From an uncultured Verrucomicrobiota bacterium (lineage in GTDB: Bacteria; Verrucomicrobiota; Verrucomicrobiae; Verrucomicrobiales; DEV007): a stretch of 64,000 bases of DNA. Location: contig CACJBM010000005.1 of assembly GCA_902591645.1 (NCBI GenBank), positions 14,117 to 78,116 of the forward strand. The letters are read 5' to 3'. The position numbers were made by a program, and so were the translations under genes. Numbering within the stretch: the stretch's first letter is position 1; the number at the start of each line of letters is the position of its first letter. The notes under the pieces are model-generated. The model was not told where the DNA came from, did not search any database, and saw nothing but the letters and a program-made list of their open reading frames with translations. Below are positions 9,123 to 19,265 of this stretch, in pieces.

Positions 9123-10241
9123 ATGGATTTAACTCGGACTGCTTTTGGAACTTGGAGTGGTGGGCGCTTCATGCATTTTGGTGAAGCGCTCAGTGATGAG
9201 CGGTTCCTAGAACTAATTCAATTAGCTTACGATTCCGGAATACGCACTTTTATCACTTCAGATGTTTATGGGGTAGGGAGGGCCGATCAGATGTTGGGTA
9301 AGGCCTTAGAAGGGATTTCCCGTGAAGAATATTGTTTAGTAGGGATGCTTGGGCATGATATTTATGAGGGTAAACGTGAAGGTTCGCGTGGTTATCCTCG
9401 ATTCAGTGATCCTGCCCTTAGATCACGATCTGAATATTCCTCTTATCTAAAGATGGCTGCAGAAAAATCTTTGGAACGGTGTCAGGCAGATAAGTTTGAC
9501 CTTGTTATGTTACATAATCCGGATGAACGGGGATATGCAGATCAGTCAGTCTGGAATGCCATGTCTGATCTTAAAGTGTCTGGATTAACGGATAGGCTTG
9601 GCATTGCTCCTGGACCGGCGAACGGTTTTACTCTCGATCTTATTCATAACTTTGAACAATTCGGACAGGTCCTTGATTGGGCGATGGTGATACTCAATCC
9701 TTTAGAGCCTTGGCCCGGTCGGTTGTGTCTTGAAGCAGCTCAAAAAGCTAATATTGATGTTCTTACAAGGGTCGTTGATTATGGTGGTGTTTTTCATGGG
9801 ACAATGAAACCGGATCATGTGTTCCGTGAAGGAGATCATCGAGCCTATCGGCCAGAAGGTTGGGTAGAGTCGGGCCTTGAAAGAGTTGAAAAAATGAGAC
9901 CTATTCTAGATAAGTATGAACTAAGTGAAATTCAATTTGCGAGTCTCTGGAACCTTGCCCACACTCCGGTAAAGAGTGTCGTGCCAACTTTTATTCAGGA
10001 GGCAGGAGAAGACGCTCTACTCATAGAAGAACTAGTTCGTGATTTTGCTTCTATGCCTCTTGAGAACCCATTGACTCTTGAAGAGGTCGAAGAAATAGCC
10101 GGGATCGGTGACAATACCGGATGCATGCTATTGAAGGGTGCAAGTAAACGTCATGAGGAGAGCTTGCGTCCTGATGAATGGCCAATGAGACCAGATCTTA
10201 TGGAAATCGCAGGCCGCCATGGCCTTGGCGATGACTGGTGA
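9123..10241 (+). CDS. Aldo/keto reductase-like protein with incomplete catalytic tetrad
   Basis: TIM-barrel protein of the aldo/keto reductase superfamily, 372 residues with a C-terminal extension (LTLEEVEEIAGIGD and beyond). The cofactor-side motif FITSDVYG (43-50) corresponds to the usual F-D-T-A-x-x-Y-G. The catalytic Tyr (49) is present, but the Asp position is Ile44. The histidine is kept in LVMLHNPD (His131). The strand that normally carries the catalytic Lys reads CLVGMLGHD, with no lysine. The middle (APGPANGF, ILNPLEPWPG) is like a recognisable subfamily found in other bacteria, so the substitutions may define that group. It is the first gene of a likely pair with oligopeptidase B, 31 bases downstream. 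An NADPH-dependent reduction is possible but not assured. Confidence 0.75.
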   Translation: MDLTRTAFGTWSGGRFMHFGEALSDERFLELIQLAYDSGIRTFITSDVYGVGRADQMLGKALEGISREEYCLVGMLGHDIYEGKREGSRGYPRFSDPALRSRSEYSSYLKMAAEKSLERCQADKFDLVMLHNPDERGYADQSVWNAMSDLKVSGLTDRLGIAPGPANGFTLDLIHNFEQFGQVLDWAMVILNPLEPWPGRLCLEAAQKANIDVLTRVVDYGGVFHGTMKPDHVFREGDHRAYRPEGWVESGLERVEKMRPILDKYELSEIQFASLWNLAHTPVKSVVPTFIQEAGEDALLIEELVRDFASMPLENPLTLEEVEEIAGIGDNTGCMLLKGASKRHEESLRPDEWPMRPDLMEIAGRHGLGDDW

Positions 10242-10272
10242 TAAGGTCTCTTATCATATGAGTTTTTTTTAA

Positions 10273-12339
10273 ATGAGCCGGTTATCGACAGAGGACCATC
10301 AGCCTCCTGTTGCTACAATTAGAGAGCATATCCATATGGATCATGGGGCCAAGCGTCCGGATCCTTATTTTTGGTTGAGGGATAGATCTAATGATGAAGT
10401 ACTTAATTATCTTAAGGAGGAGAATAATTATACAGAGTCCATAATGGCTGAGACGGAGTCATTGCAAAAGACTCTATTCGGAGAAATTAAGGGCCGGATA
10501 AAACAGGACGATTCTACTTATCCAGTGCGTTGGAAGAATTATTATTACTACACTCGATACGATTCGGATTTAGATTATGCCAGATATTACAGGAAGCATA
10601 TTGCTTCTGAGGAGTCCCAAGAAGAGTTAACTTTTGATGTGCCTGAAATGGCAAGGGGACAAGATTATTTCGATTTCGATGAGGGCGATGTTAGTCCGAA
10701 CGAAAGCCTCATTATTTTCAGTACTGACCTTACTGGAAGAGGTCTGAGAACATTGCAGGTAAAAGATTTAAATAGTGGTGAAATTTTAGTTGATAATATA
10801 GCCAACGTTGAAGGTGGCCATGCTTGGGCAGCAGATAACAAAACTTTTTTTTACACTAAGCAGGACCCTGAAACATTACGTGATTATCAAATTTGGCGTC
10901 ATCACTTGGGGCGCCCAGTCGAAGAAGACGTGCTTGTTCATGAAGAGCGTGATGAGACTTTTAGTTGTTATGTGTACAGTAGTCGATCAGAGAAATTCAT
11001 TGTGATTGGTTCTAGCCAGACTCTATGTGATGAATACCGTCTTTTGCCAGCAATTGATCCAGAAGGTGATTTCAAATTGTTGCATCCGCGTTCACGTGGT
11101 CTTGAATATGATTTAGAACATTACGGAGACAGGTTCTACTTACGTACTAATTATGAGGCACCTAATTTTCGATTAATGTGGGTTCCTGAAGAGTGTACTT
11201 CTATAAGTAATTGGAAAGAGTTATTAGCTGAACGTAAAGGAGTTTATGTTAATGATTTTGAAGTATTTGATAATTATTTTGTGACTGAGGAGCGGGAAAA
11301 TGGACTCGTAAAAATTCGAATCCATGAAACTACAAGCGGAGAAAATTATGAAATCGAATTAGATTCGCCTACCTATTCGGCTTGGATTGATACGAATCTA
11401 GACCCTAAAACAGAATGGCTTCGCTATGGATATAGTTCACTCAAAGACCCTGAAGGCCTTTATGAGTTTAACATGCATTCAAGGGAGAAAAGATTACTTA
11501 AAAGTGAAGAGATTATAGGAGATTATGATTCTACTTTATATACAACAGAACGTCATTTTGTGACAGTGAGGGATGGTGCACGGGTTCCGGTTTCAATTAT
11601 ATATAGGAATGACTCTTTCAAGAAAGATGGAACATCTCCAATGTTGTTGTATGCGTATGGAGCTTATGGGTTAAACTCTGAAGCTTCCTTTAGAAGTAGC
11701 CGTCTGAGTCTTCTTGATCGGGGGTTTGTTTATGCAATAGCCCATGTCCGCGGAGGGCAGGAACTTGGCAGGAATTGGTACGATGATGGGAGGCTGTTAA
11801 ATAAGAAGAATTCTTTCAATGACTTTATTGACTGTGCGGATTTTTTTGTTTCAGAGAAATACACATCGCCTGACCGATTATGTGCAAGTGGAGCTAGTGC
11901 TGGAGGACTTTTGATGGGCGTTATAGCAAATGAAAAGCCCAAATTATTTGCTGCGATCATTGCTGATGTGCCTTGGGTGGATTGTGTTACAACTATGCTG
12001 GATCCAACAATTCCTTTGACTACCAGTGAGTATGATGAATGGGGAAATCCTAACGATAAGAAATTTTTTGATTATATTTTGAGCTATTCTCCATATGATA
12101 ACGTGAAGCAGGCAGAGTATCCTGCGATGCTTGTCATGGCCGGGTTAAATGACTCTCAAGTCCAGTGCTGGGAGCCTGCTAAGTGGGTCGCGCTCTTGAG
12201 GACCAAGAAAATTGGTAATAAGCCATTGATGTTAAAAATCAATATGGAATCAGGGCACAGTGGTTCATCCGCAAGGCATGAGAAGTATAAGGAAATTGCT
12301 TTTGAGTATGTTTTTTTACTTCGAGTAGTTGGCCATTGA
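10273..12339 (+). CDS. ptrB: Oligopeptidase B (S9A family serine peptidase)
   Basis: Serine peptidase of the prolyl-oligopeptidase family, closest by eye to oligopeptidase B, which cleaves short peptides after basic residues. The N-terminal seven-bladed propeller (about 75-430) begins after the DPYFWLRDRSN motif, and the alpha/beta-hydrolase domain occupies the rest. The catalytic triad is visible: Ser542 in GASAGG, Asp627 in GLNDSQV and His662 in SGHSG. The 688 residues match the family. No signal peptide is present, so it is cytoplasmic. The start ATG at 10273 is preceded by a T-run and no Shine-Dalgarno sequence. Confidence 0.92.
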   Translation: MSRLSTEDHQPPVATIREHIHMDHGAKRPDPYFWLRDRSNDEVLNYLKEENNYTESIMAETESLQKTLFGEIKGRIKQDDSTYPVRWKNYYYYTRYDSDLDYARYYRKHIASEESQEELTFDVPEMARGQDYFDFDEGDVSPNESLIIFSTDLTGRGLRTLQVKDLNSGEILVDNIANVEGGHAWAADNKTFFYTKQDPETLRDYQIWRHHLGRPVEEDVLVHEERDETFSCYVYSSRSEKFIVIGSSQTLCDEYRLLPAIDPEGDFKLLHPRSRGLEYDLEHYGDRFYLRTNYEAPNFRLMWVPEECTSISNWKELLAERKGVYVNDFEVFDNYFVTEERENGLVKIRIHETTSGENYEIELDSPTYSAWIDTNLDPKTEWLRYGYSSLKDPEGLYEFNMHSREKRLLKSEEIIGDYDSTLYTTERHFVTVRDGARVPVSIIYRNDSFKKDGTSPMLLYAYGAYGLNSEASFRSSRLSLLDRGFVYAIAHVRGGQELGRNWYDDGRLLNKKNSFNDFIDCADFFVSEKYTSPDRLCASGASAGGLLMGVIANEKPKLFAAIIADVPWVDCVTTMLDPTIPLTTSEYDEWGNPNDKKFFDYILSYSPYDNVKQAEYPAMLVMAGLNDSQVQCWEPAKWVALLRTKKIGNKPLMLKINMESGHSGSSARHEKYKEIAFEYVFLLRVVGH

Positions 12340-12382
12340 TTGTATTGTTATTCTGATCTTCACCTACTAATTCATACTCAGC

Positions 12383-14047
12383 ATGAAAATAACAAGAATC
12401 ATAAATTGCCATCTAGTATTTATTTCTAGTCTTTTAACGTCCCAGCTCATAACAAATGGAGACGAATCTAAGGAGCCTTTAAAAGTGTTTATTTTTGCAG
12501 GTCAATCGAACATGGTTGGTTCAGATTCTAGGGTTAAGGACATCCAAAGATTTCCTCCCTTCATTGGTTTAGAGAATTCTCAAAACAATATCAAATTTTC
12601 ATATTCAATAGGTCGTGAGAAAAAGTTTGAATCAAATGGTTGGCAATCCCTAAGCCCTGTCAATAATGTCGTGGGGCCTGAATTGAGTTTTGCTAAAAGG
12701 GTTTCAGCTCAACTCAAATCCCCTATTGCTATTATAAAGTGCGCTGCAGGAGGAACTCATCTTGGTGGTGATTGGAATCCTGAAGATCCGATCGGATTTA
12801 AAATGTATCCACTGTCACTTGGACTGATTAAATCCGCATTGGCTGATCTCGATCGTCAGAAAATTAAATATCAACTCGAAGGTTTTATGTGGCATCAAGG
12901 TGAGAATGATATGTTTAACGAGGATTACATGAAGAATTATGGGGAAAATCTAAAGAAATTTTTAGCAAAGTGGAGGCAAGATCTTGGAGCTCCTAAGCTT
13001 AAATTCTTTATCGGAGAATTATGTACCAAAACTATCTGGGGAATGGACTTGCGTCCGCGAATGTACGCTATCAGTAAGGGACAGAGAGAAGTTACTGATT
13101 CAGATCCGTTTGCTGAATATGTGCCCACGTCTCATGTCGGTGTTGAGATTGGAGGAGGAGTTGGATTGCATTATCATTATGGCACCCTTGGCCAACTTGA
13201 ACATGGGGTTAATTATGCAGAAGCTTATCTAAAGTCCATCGGTATGGATAAGCCGATTTCCAGGCCCCTTAAAAAGTGGCCCTATAAGAGAGGAGAACCG
13301 ATAAAGTTATTTGTTCTTGCAGGGCACCGGAACATGGAGGGTGAGCGTGCCTTTGTTCAGGAGTTACGAGAAATTAAGGACAAAGCATTCCTTTCATCAG
13401 ATAACCTAAAGATTGCATATAAATATAGTTTGGGAGGGGCTTACCGTAAATCAAATGAATGGGAACCACTAGGATTGACAGGTTATTATGATAGTTTCGG
13501 GCCAGAAATAAGTTTTGGTTCATATCTCCAAAAAAGATCTATCAATAACATCGCGATTGCTAAATTCACGCATAGTGGTTCGCAGATTATTGACTGGACT
13601 CCTGAGGGAAGTTTAGCAAAGTCACGCAACTTATATGATTCATTTATATCGTTTGTGAAAGACGCCATTCAGGATCTAAATGATAAAGGTCATGAAGTTT
13701 TGCTTGAAGGTATCTTTTATCATCTTGGTGAAAATGACATGTCATTCTCTCCTCATCGTAATAATGCGGCCAAGTGGTTGAATTCCATAATAAAAAATAC
13801 CCGTGACGATTTAAAAATGCCGTCCCTCAAATGGTATTTGAGTCAACAGTCTCCGACAGATCACAAGAGTGTGAATGGTATTGATGTGATTTCTAAAATT
13901 GAAAAATTGGCGGATTCAGATAATTCTATTTTTCATTTAAAGGCTTTTGATCTTATTCCGCAGGAAAAGAAGCTTGTGATATCAACTGCAGGGATAATCC
14001 AGTTGGGAGAATTTATTGCGGACAATTATCTTAAAATTCGCAAATAA
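12383..14047 (+). CDS. Secreted protein with two SASA (sialate O-acetylesterase-like) domains, the second degenerate
   Basis: A signal peptide (about 1-25) precedes two SGNH-type SASA esterase domains. Domain 1 (about 33-290) has the nucleophile block GQSNM at 40-44 with Ser42, and the second block WHQGEND at 170-176. Domain 2 (about 307-553) has the same layout, but the nucleophile block reads GHRNM at 314-318, so Ser is replaced by Arg316; its second block is HLGENDM at 447-453. Domain 1 is therefore a plausible deacetylase of acetylated sugars and domain 2 is probably inactive. Family members remove acetyl groups from sialic acids, xylan or other glycans; the substrate here is unknown. A 43-base gap follows oligopeptidase B. 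Confidence 0.87.
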   Translation: MKITRIINCHLVFISSLLTSQLITNGDESKEPLKVFIFAGQSNMVGSDSRVKDIQRFPPFIGLENSQNNIKFSYSIGREKKFESNGWQSLSPVNNVVGPELSFAKRVSAQLKSPIAIIKCAAGGTHLGGDWNPEDPIGFKMYPLSLGLIKSALADLDRQKIKYQLEGFMWHQGENDMFNEDYMKNYGENLKKFLAKWRQDLGAPKLKFFIGELCTKTIWGMDLRPRMYAISKGQREVTDSDPFAEYVPTSHVGVEIGGGVGLHYHYGTLGQLEHGVNYAEAYLKSIGMDKPISRPLKKWPYKRGEPIKLFVLAGHRNMEGERAFVQELREIKDKAFLSSDNLKIAYKYSLGGAYRKSNEWEPLGLTGYYDSFGPEISFGSYLQKRSINNIAIAKFTHSGSQIIDWTPEGSLAKSRNLYDSFISFVKDAIQDLNDKGHEVLLEGIFYHLGENDMSFSPHRNNAAKWLNSIIKNTRDDLKMPSLKWYLSQQSPTDHKSVNGIDVISKIEKLADSDNSIFHLKAFDLIPQEKKLVISTAGIIQLGEFIADNYLKIRK

Positions 14048-14189
14048 ATTCATTAAATTCTTTGATGAATTATTAGGACGTCACCGGTAGGAGTGCCATT
14101 TTTATAAGCGGGTTGAGATGTATATATACGGAGTAAGGAAAAAACACTAAAATTACCAAGCCCAGCGAGTAGGGCTAGTCTTTTTCCCG

Positions 14190-15572
14190 TCAAGCAATTA
14201 GTTCGTTAATGACTTGTCCTCCGAACTGTGAAAGCTGTTTGTAGCGACCCCCATGGAAATAGGTCAATTTGTTATCGTTCAGGCCGAGCAAATGCAGAAG
14301 TGTCACATGCAGGTCGCGGATTGGGTGAATTACTTCAGAAGCTTTGGCCCCTATCTCATCAGTTCCTCCTACGATGGTTCCTTTTTTGATTCCTCCTCCT
14401 GCCAAAATCATTGTCATTGCATCAATGTTATGACCTCGTCCCAGGGCATACACACCACCTCTTCTATTGTTATCAGGTGTCCGTCCAAATTCACCAGTCC
14501 ATAATACTAAAGTAGAGTCAAGCATGCCCCTTCTTTTCAAATCTTTAATGAGAGCAGCCATCGGTTTATCGACACTTCTTATGCGAGAGGAGTGCCCTCG
14601 TTCGAGATAGTCGTGACTGTCCCATCCACCTGAAAAAATTTGGACAAATCGCACACCTTTTTCTACGAGCCTCCGTGCCATTAGGCACTGGCGACCGAAT
14701 GAGGCAGTGTGATTATCATTCATCCCATATTCCTCACGAATGGATTCAGGTTCACCGTCTAAATCGATTACGCCTGGAACTTCCATTTGCATTCTATAAG
14801 CCAGTTCATAACTTTGAATGCGAGCATCAAGGCTATTATGATGTGGATGCTTTTCAGCATGACGACGATTCATGAAAGCCAATTCGTCCAAGGATTGTCT
14901 TTGGTGTTTTCTAGTTTTGTGAGTAGGAGATTGGAGATCGAGAATGGGAGAGCCTTTTGGGCGCAAACGCGTGCCTTGGTAATGAGCAGGAAGGAAACCA
15001 CTGCTCCAGTTCCTGGCTCCACCTTGAGGAAGTGCGAGTTCACTCATAACGACGTAACCTGGTAAGTTTTGATTTATTGAACCTAGACCATAGTTGACCC
15101 AAGAACCAATGGCCGGATCACCACCTAATCGGCTACCAGTATTCATATGAAATAGGGCTTCGGGATGGTTCAGAGATTCTGCCTGGCATCCTCGATAATT
15201 ACACAGTTCATCAGCTATTTCAGGATCTGCCAGATGGACCCATTGGTCACTCATGTCCAGACCAGAATTTCCTACTTTTCTAGAACTAAAAGGGCTGCCG
15301 ACGTAAAAACGATACCCTGTTGCGAGGCCTGATTTGCTTTTTGATTCCATTTTATGCAAGTCATTAAGTTGCGGTTTAGGATCAAAGGTGTCGACCTGAC
15401 TCGGGCCCCCTTCCATGAATAACATAATCACTGCTTTTGCCTTTGCATTGTGCATTGGCTTTTTTGGTGAGAGCGGGCCTCCTGCGTCTTTTGCTAAAAG
15501 ATCAGTCATTGCTAGGGCTCCGATTGAAGACCCTAGACCGTAGAGATGTTCACGCCGATTCTGGTATTGCAT
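14190..15572 (-). CDS. DUF1501 domain-containing protein, Tat-exported
   Basis: DUF1501 proteins are alkaline phosphatase/sulfatase-fold proteins found mainly in PVC bacteria and nearly always encoded beside a DUF1549/DUF1553 cytochrome, as here. The N-terminus NRREHLYGLGSSIG is a twin-arginine signal. Family markers include FMEGGPSQVDTFDPKP, IFSGGWDSHD, WTGEFGRTP and the ending ELIA. The partner cytochrome gene lies 27 bases upstream on the same strand, so the two form an operon. The biochemical role is unknown; a link to extracellular polysaccharide use is suggested by genome context in the group. Confidence 0.93.
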   Translation of the reverse strand: MQYQNRREHLYGLGSSIGALAMTDLLAKDAGGPLSPKKPMHNAKAKAVIMLFMEGGPSQVDTFDPKPQLNDLHKMESKSKSGLATGYRFYVGSPFSSRKVGNSGLDMSDQWVHLADPEIADELCNYRGCQAESLNHPEALFHMNTGSRLGGDPAIGSWVNYGLGSINQNLPGYVVMSELALPQGGARNWSSGFLPAHYQGTRLRPKGSPILDLQSPTHKTRKHQRQSLDELAFMNRRHAEKHPHHNSLDARIQSYELAYRMQMEVPGVIDLDGEPESIREEYGMNDNHTASFGRQCLMARRLVEKGVRFVQIFSGGWDSHDYLERGHSSRIRSVDKPMAALIKDLKRRGMLDSTLVLWTGEFGRTPDNNRRGGVYALGRGHNIDAMTMILAGGGIKKGTIVGGTDEIGAKASEVIHPIRDLHVTLLHLLGLNDNKLTYFHGGRYKQLSQFGGQVINELIA

Positions 15573-15599
15573 TTTTCGATAGGAGAAAATTTACTAGTA

Positions 15600-18398
15600 T
15601 TAATAGATGTAAATGAATTCGTTAGTGTTAAATAATAACAAGCAAAGATCAGCTAAGGCTCTAGTGTCTGCACTCACGTCGGATGGTTTTTTGTCAGATG
15701 TGTAACTTTCAAAATTCGGCAGAATTTCTTCATATTTAAAAGGTTTCCCACTCAATTCCTCGACTAGGGAACGGGTGATTTTAGTTGGGTAAGTAATTTT
15801 ATCTGGTTGGTGATTTTTGTGATACTCGCGCATCTCCATGACGTATTTTTCGAGACGTTCTCGTTCTTTTTTTTCTGGGACGCGACCGAATGTTAATTGG
15901 ATGGCGCGTTTTACTTGGAGTGGAACGGTATCCATTTCTTTTTCAATACGAAGAGCCAAAGCGATTGATCTGTCACTCATGGTATCACTATTCATTAGAG
16001 AGAATGCTTGCGGGGTTACTGATTGGCTGACTCTTTCTTCACATGAATCATTAGGATTAGGCTGGTTGAAAATTTCGAGGAAAGGATCAGCTTGCCCGCG
16101 GACCCGGTAAGCATAAATAGTCCTGCGATTTCGTTCTTTTGGCGTTCTCGATGGTTGATGTGCAGGAGCAATAGAGAACTGGATCATCCGAGGCTCCAGT
16201 GCTACTTCCATATTAATTTCTGGCATAATTGGTAGCCCTCCAACTAAAGGATTGAGTTCTCCAGTTATCTTTAAAAGACTGTCTCTGATTTGTTCTGCTG
16301 TGAGTCGGTGCGGCAAATGATAAGCAAATAAATTATTTTCTGGGTCCTTCGTTTGCAGTTCCTTGAATAGAGGATGTGAACTTGATTGCATGTAGGTTTT
16401 AGAAAGCATTATCATTTTGTGTAAACGCTTAAATTTCCATCCATTTTCAACGAAATCTTTGGCTAACCAGTCCAACAGTTCTGGATGAGTTGGTTTCTGA
16501 CCTTTGGTGCCGAAATTGTTTGGATTTCCTGCAATAGCTTTTCCAAAATGATGCTGCCAGATACGATTTACAATGGATCTGGCTGTGAGCGGGTTCTTTG
16601 GATTAGCAATCCATTTAGCAAAGGCTAACCGGCGTCCTTGTAGATCATTTTTAACTAGATAAGGATTATCATTGCCATCCGAGACAGGCACGCCAGTAGC
16701 ACTCAATACACCGGGCCTTACCTTTTCACCAGGTGCTTGCATTGAGCCTCCCATATAAATTTTGCTATCAGGGATCCAATTCCCATTGGTTTTTTTGATC
16801 CTTAATTTTCTAGCATTTAAGGATGCGGGATCCTGACCATTGTAAACACTTTGAGCCAGAGGTTCGTACCGTTCTAGGCGACGCCCCCAGATCCATGAAT
16901 CCTGTTCTCTAACTTTTAAACGGCCTTGGTCAATATGATTGAGACCTACATGACGAGGAGGCTTTTTGTTGTCAGGTAACTTTTTCCGTTCGTTATGAGG
17001 AACGTAATCTGTGCCTGCCTTTACGAACCAATTCCTTGCAGCTTGTTCACGTTTTTCCACCAAATCTTTTGTTTTTTGTTTTGCATAATCTAGCATTTTT
17101 TGGACGAGTTTTTTTTCCTGAGAAAATCTTGCAAGGTTTTCTTCTTTTATGAATGGCGCATTCCTTTCTGCCATCTGTGTTCCAGCAAACACTGAATACA
17201 TCCGGTAATAGTCGCGGGTAGGAACGGGATCAAATTTATGATCGTGGCATTTAACGCAGCGCATAGTAAGGCTCAAAAAGGTCTGTCCAACTGAGTTGAC
17301 CACATCATCTAGGAAAATCTGGCGAGCTTCCGGTACTTTAACCATTGCTGGATCCCATGGCCCCATGCGGAGGAAACTTGTCGCAATAAGCAACTCCGAA
17401 TTACGATGGTCTTTGGATTGTAGTTGCCACAATTCATCTCCGGCAATTTGCTCAACGATAAACTCATTGTACGCCTTATCGTTATTAAATGAACGCACTA
17501 CATAATCACGGTATCGCCACACATTAGAACGTTCATAGTCATTAGAGTATCCTCCAGTATCAGAGTAACGCGTTACGTCTAGCCAGTGTTGGCCCCAATG
17601 CTCACCATAATGTGGACTTTCAAGTAATTTATTAATCAAGTCTTCCCATGCATTCAATTTGTCTTTTTCCCATTTAATCCTGAACTGATAGATTTCATAT
17701 GGTGAAGGAGGCAGTCCTGTGAGGTTGTAATATGCACGTTTTACCAGGACGCGAAAATTTGCTTCGGGGGCAGGAGAAAAATTATTTTTTTTAAGTTTCC
17801 GTTTAATAAAAAAGTCTATTGGATTCTTTTCCGTTTTTGGTATGGGTTCTTTTTGAATTTGTTGAAATGCCCAAATGTCATTTTCTTGGTATCGACGATA
17901 TGTCCAATCTTCTGAGATTCCGCCGCTAGTTTTGACAAGTATACCATCTTCCGTAATTAATTCTTTTCTGTCCTTAGCAATATATTTTTCCTGAGTAGTT
18001 TGGTCTGGCCAGTGTGCACCTGTTTTGATCCATGTCTTGATGTCTTCGATTTGTTCCTTACTTAACTTATCATTTTCCTTGGGTGGCATAGCGGGCCAAT
18101 CGTCTTCATGGTTCCTGGCGATAGCCAGATACAATGGGCTTAACATTGGATTGCCTGATTGAATGGAAGGTGTTCCACTTTCTCCTCCTCTCATAAGTCC
18201 TTCATGGGAAGTGAGGTCGAGGTCACCCTTTATTTTTTTTCCATCTTCTCCATGGCAAGCAAGACATTTGCTACTAAGAACATTGCGGACCTTCAGAGAA
18301 AAAAGACGTTCGCTTTTTTCTTGTTCTGAGGCCGTGACTTTTCCTATGGCAGTGCAATTAAATACAAGCAGTCCCGAAATAATGAAGTGTAGTTTCAA
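15600..18398 (-). CDS. Planctomycete-type cytochrome (PSCyt1), DUF1549 and DUF1553 (PSD1) protein
   Basis: A large exported protein of 932 residues with the standard architecture: signal peptide (about 1-24), a haem-binding PSCyt1 domain with CLACH at 45-49 and the downstream WPAMPPKEN, a DUF1549 region beginning near IDFFIKRKL and containing WGQHWLDVTRYSDTGGY, a second haem-type CVKCHDHKFDP motif, and a DUF1553 region (LTARSIVNRIWQHHFG, then the HRLTAEQIRD block). The start appears to be TTG at 18398, with no Shine-Dalgarno sequence. It heads the pair with the DUF1501 gene. Function is unknown; the haem motifs suggest electron transfer in the periplasm. Confidence 0.93.
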   Translation of the reverse strand: MKLHFIISGLLVFNCTAIGKVTASEQEKSERLFSLKVRNVLSSKCLACHGEDGKKIKGDLDLTSHEGLMRGGESGTPSIQSGNPMLSPLYLAIARNHEDDWPAMPPKENDKLSKEQIEDIKTWIKTGAHWPDQTTQEKYIAKDRKELITEDGILVKTSGGISEDWTYRRYQENDIWAFQQIQKEPIPKTEKNPIDFFIKRKLKKNNFSPAPEANFRVLVKRAYYNLTGLPPSPYEIYQFRIKWEKDKLNAWEDLINKLLESPHYGEHWGQHWLDVTRYSDTGGYSNDYERSNVWRYRDYVVRSFNNDKAYNEFIVEQIAGDELWQLQSKDHRNSELLIATSFLRMGPWDPAMVKVPEARQIFLDDVVNSVGQTFLSLTMRCVKCHDHKFDPVPTRDYYRMYSVFAGTQMAERNAPFIKEENLARFSQEKKLVQKMLDYAKQKTKDLVEKREQAARNWFVKAGTDYVPHNERKKLPDNKKPPRHVGLNHIDQGRLKVREQDSWIWGRRLERYEPLAQSVYNGQDPASLNARKLRIKKTNGNWIPDSKIYMGGSMQAPGEKVRPGVLSATGVPVSDGNDNPYLVKNDLQGRRLAFAKWIANPKNPLTARSIVNRIWQHHFGKAIAGNPNNFGTKGQKPTHPELLDWLAKDFVENGWKFKRLHKMIMLSKTYMQSSSHPLFKELQTKDPENNLFAYHLPHRLTAEQIRDSLLKITGELNPLVGGLPIMPEINMEVALEPRMIQFSIAPAHQPSRTPKERNRRTIYAYRVRGQADPFLEIFNQPNPNDSCEERVSQSVTPQAFSLMNSDTMSDRSIALALRIEKEMDTVPLQVKRAIQLTFGRVPEKKERERLEKYVMEMREYHKNHQPDKITYPTKITRSLVEELSGKPFKYEEILPNFESYTSDKKPSDVSADTRALADLCLLLFNTNEFIYIY

Positions 18399-18542
18399 TG
18401 GTAATAATACTACTATAATAGTAGATTATATCTAATTTTTAGCATGCTATTTTTTGAATCTGTTCTCTACGATTAGATTACAAAGGTAAGGAATGAATAT
18501 GCAGGATTCTATGGCCTTTATTTACCCATAGCCGAGGAATGA

Positions 18543-19265
18543 TTAGATTCCTTGTTCTGATGGACGTAACTGAATATCTCCAATTTCCACGTGCGAAGGA
18601 GCTTCAATGATATGAGTTACCGATTCAGCAACATTAATCGGATCGAGCATATGAATTTCATTTTTCAGTTTTTTCAGCTTTTCTTCATCTCCTTTAAAAT
18701 AGAGATCAAGTAAGGGTGTATCCACAAAGCCTGGCGAGATCATTGCTACACGTGTTTTATTATTGGATGCTTTAAGTTCGAACCTTAATGCTTCGGTCAC
18801 TGCTTTAACTGCAAATTTGGTTGCCGCATAAAATCCTCCGCTTGGCGGTACCCTGTGACCAGACATGCTAGATAAATTTATAATATGCCCTCCTTTCTCG
18901 GAGTCGAACTTTTTTAGAGCGAATTGGCAACATAGGGTGAGGGCTAAAACATTTACGTTTAAGAGTTCACGAAAGTTCGATAGATCTCCATTTATTATCG
19001 GCGCCTTTGGGGCAATTCCGGCACTATTTATTAAGATATCAATTTGTTCACCTGCTTCGCTGAAAAGTTTTTCGATTTGGTTAGTATCATTGAGGTCTGC
19101 AACGATGAAGCGTCCATTAATCGATTCGGCGAGACTTTGGATTTTCTGTTCATTGCGACCACTTGCAATGACTGAATATCCGCGCTCAGCTAATGCTCTA
19201 GCACAAGCAGTTCCGATTCCGCTCGATGCTCCGGTGATTAGTGCTGTTTTATTTTTTAAGCTCAT
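18543..19265 (-). CDS. Short-chain dehydrogenase/reductase
   Basis: Classical SDR of about 240 residues with the nucleotide-binding motif TGASSGIG near the N-terminus, NSAG, the catalytic Ser in NLSSMSGHR and Y-x-x-x-K in FYAATKFAVKA. It is probably NADP(H)-dependent and acts on an unknown alcohol or ketone. A longer open frame reaches 19379, but the ATG at 19265 is the natural start because it sits directly before LKNKTALITG; the longer version would add 38 residues unrelated to the family. The chosen start overlaps the end of the upstream DUF1028 gene by 17 bases, suggesting translational coupling. Confidence 0.9.
   Translation of the reverse strand: MSLKNKTALITGASSGIGTACARALAERGYSVIASGRNEQKIQSLAESINGRFIVADLNDTNQIEKLFSEAGEQIDILINSAGIAPKAPIINGDLSNFRELLNVNVLALTLCCQFALKKFDSEKGGHIINLSSMSGHRVPPSGGFYAATKFAVKAVTEALRFELKASNNKTRVAMISPGFVDTPLLDLYFKGDEEKLKKLKNEIHMLDPINVAESVTHIIEAPSHVEIGDIQLRPSEQGI

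Noticed and set aside
14047..14071. Inverted repeat aattcat/atgaatt after the SASA gene as a terminator
   Set aside because: AT-only arms of 7 bases, an 11-base loop and no T-run following.
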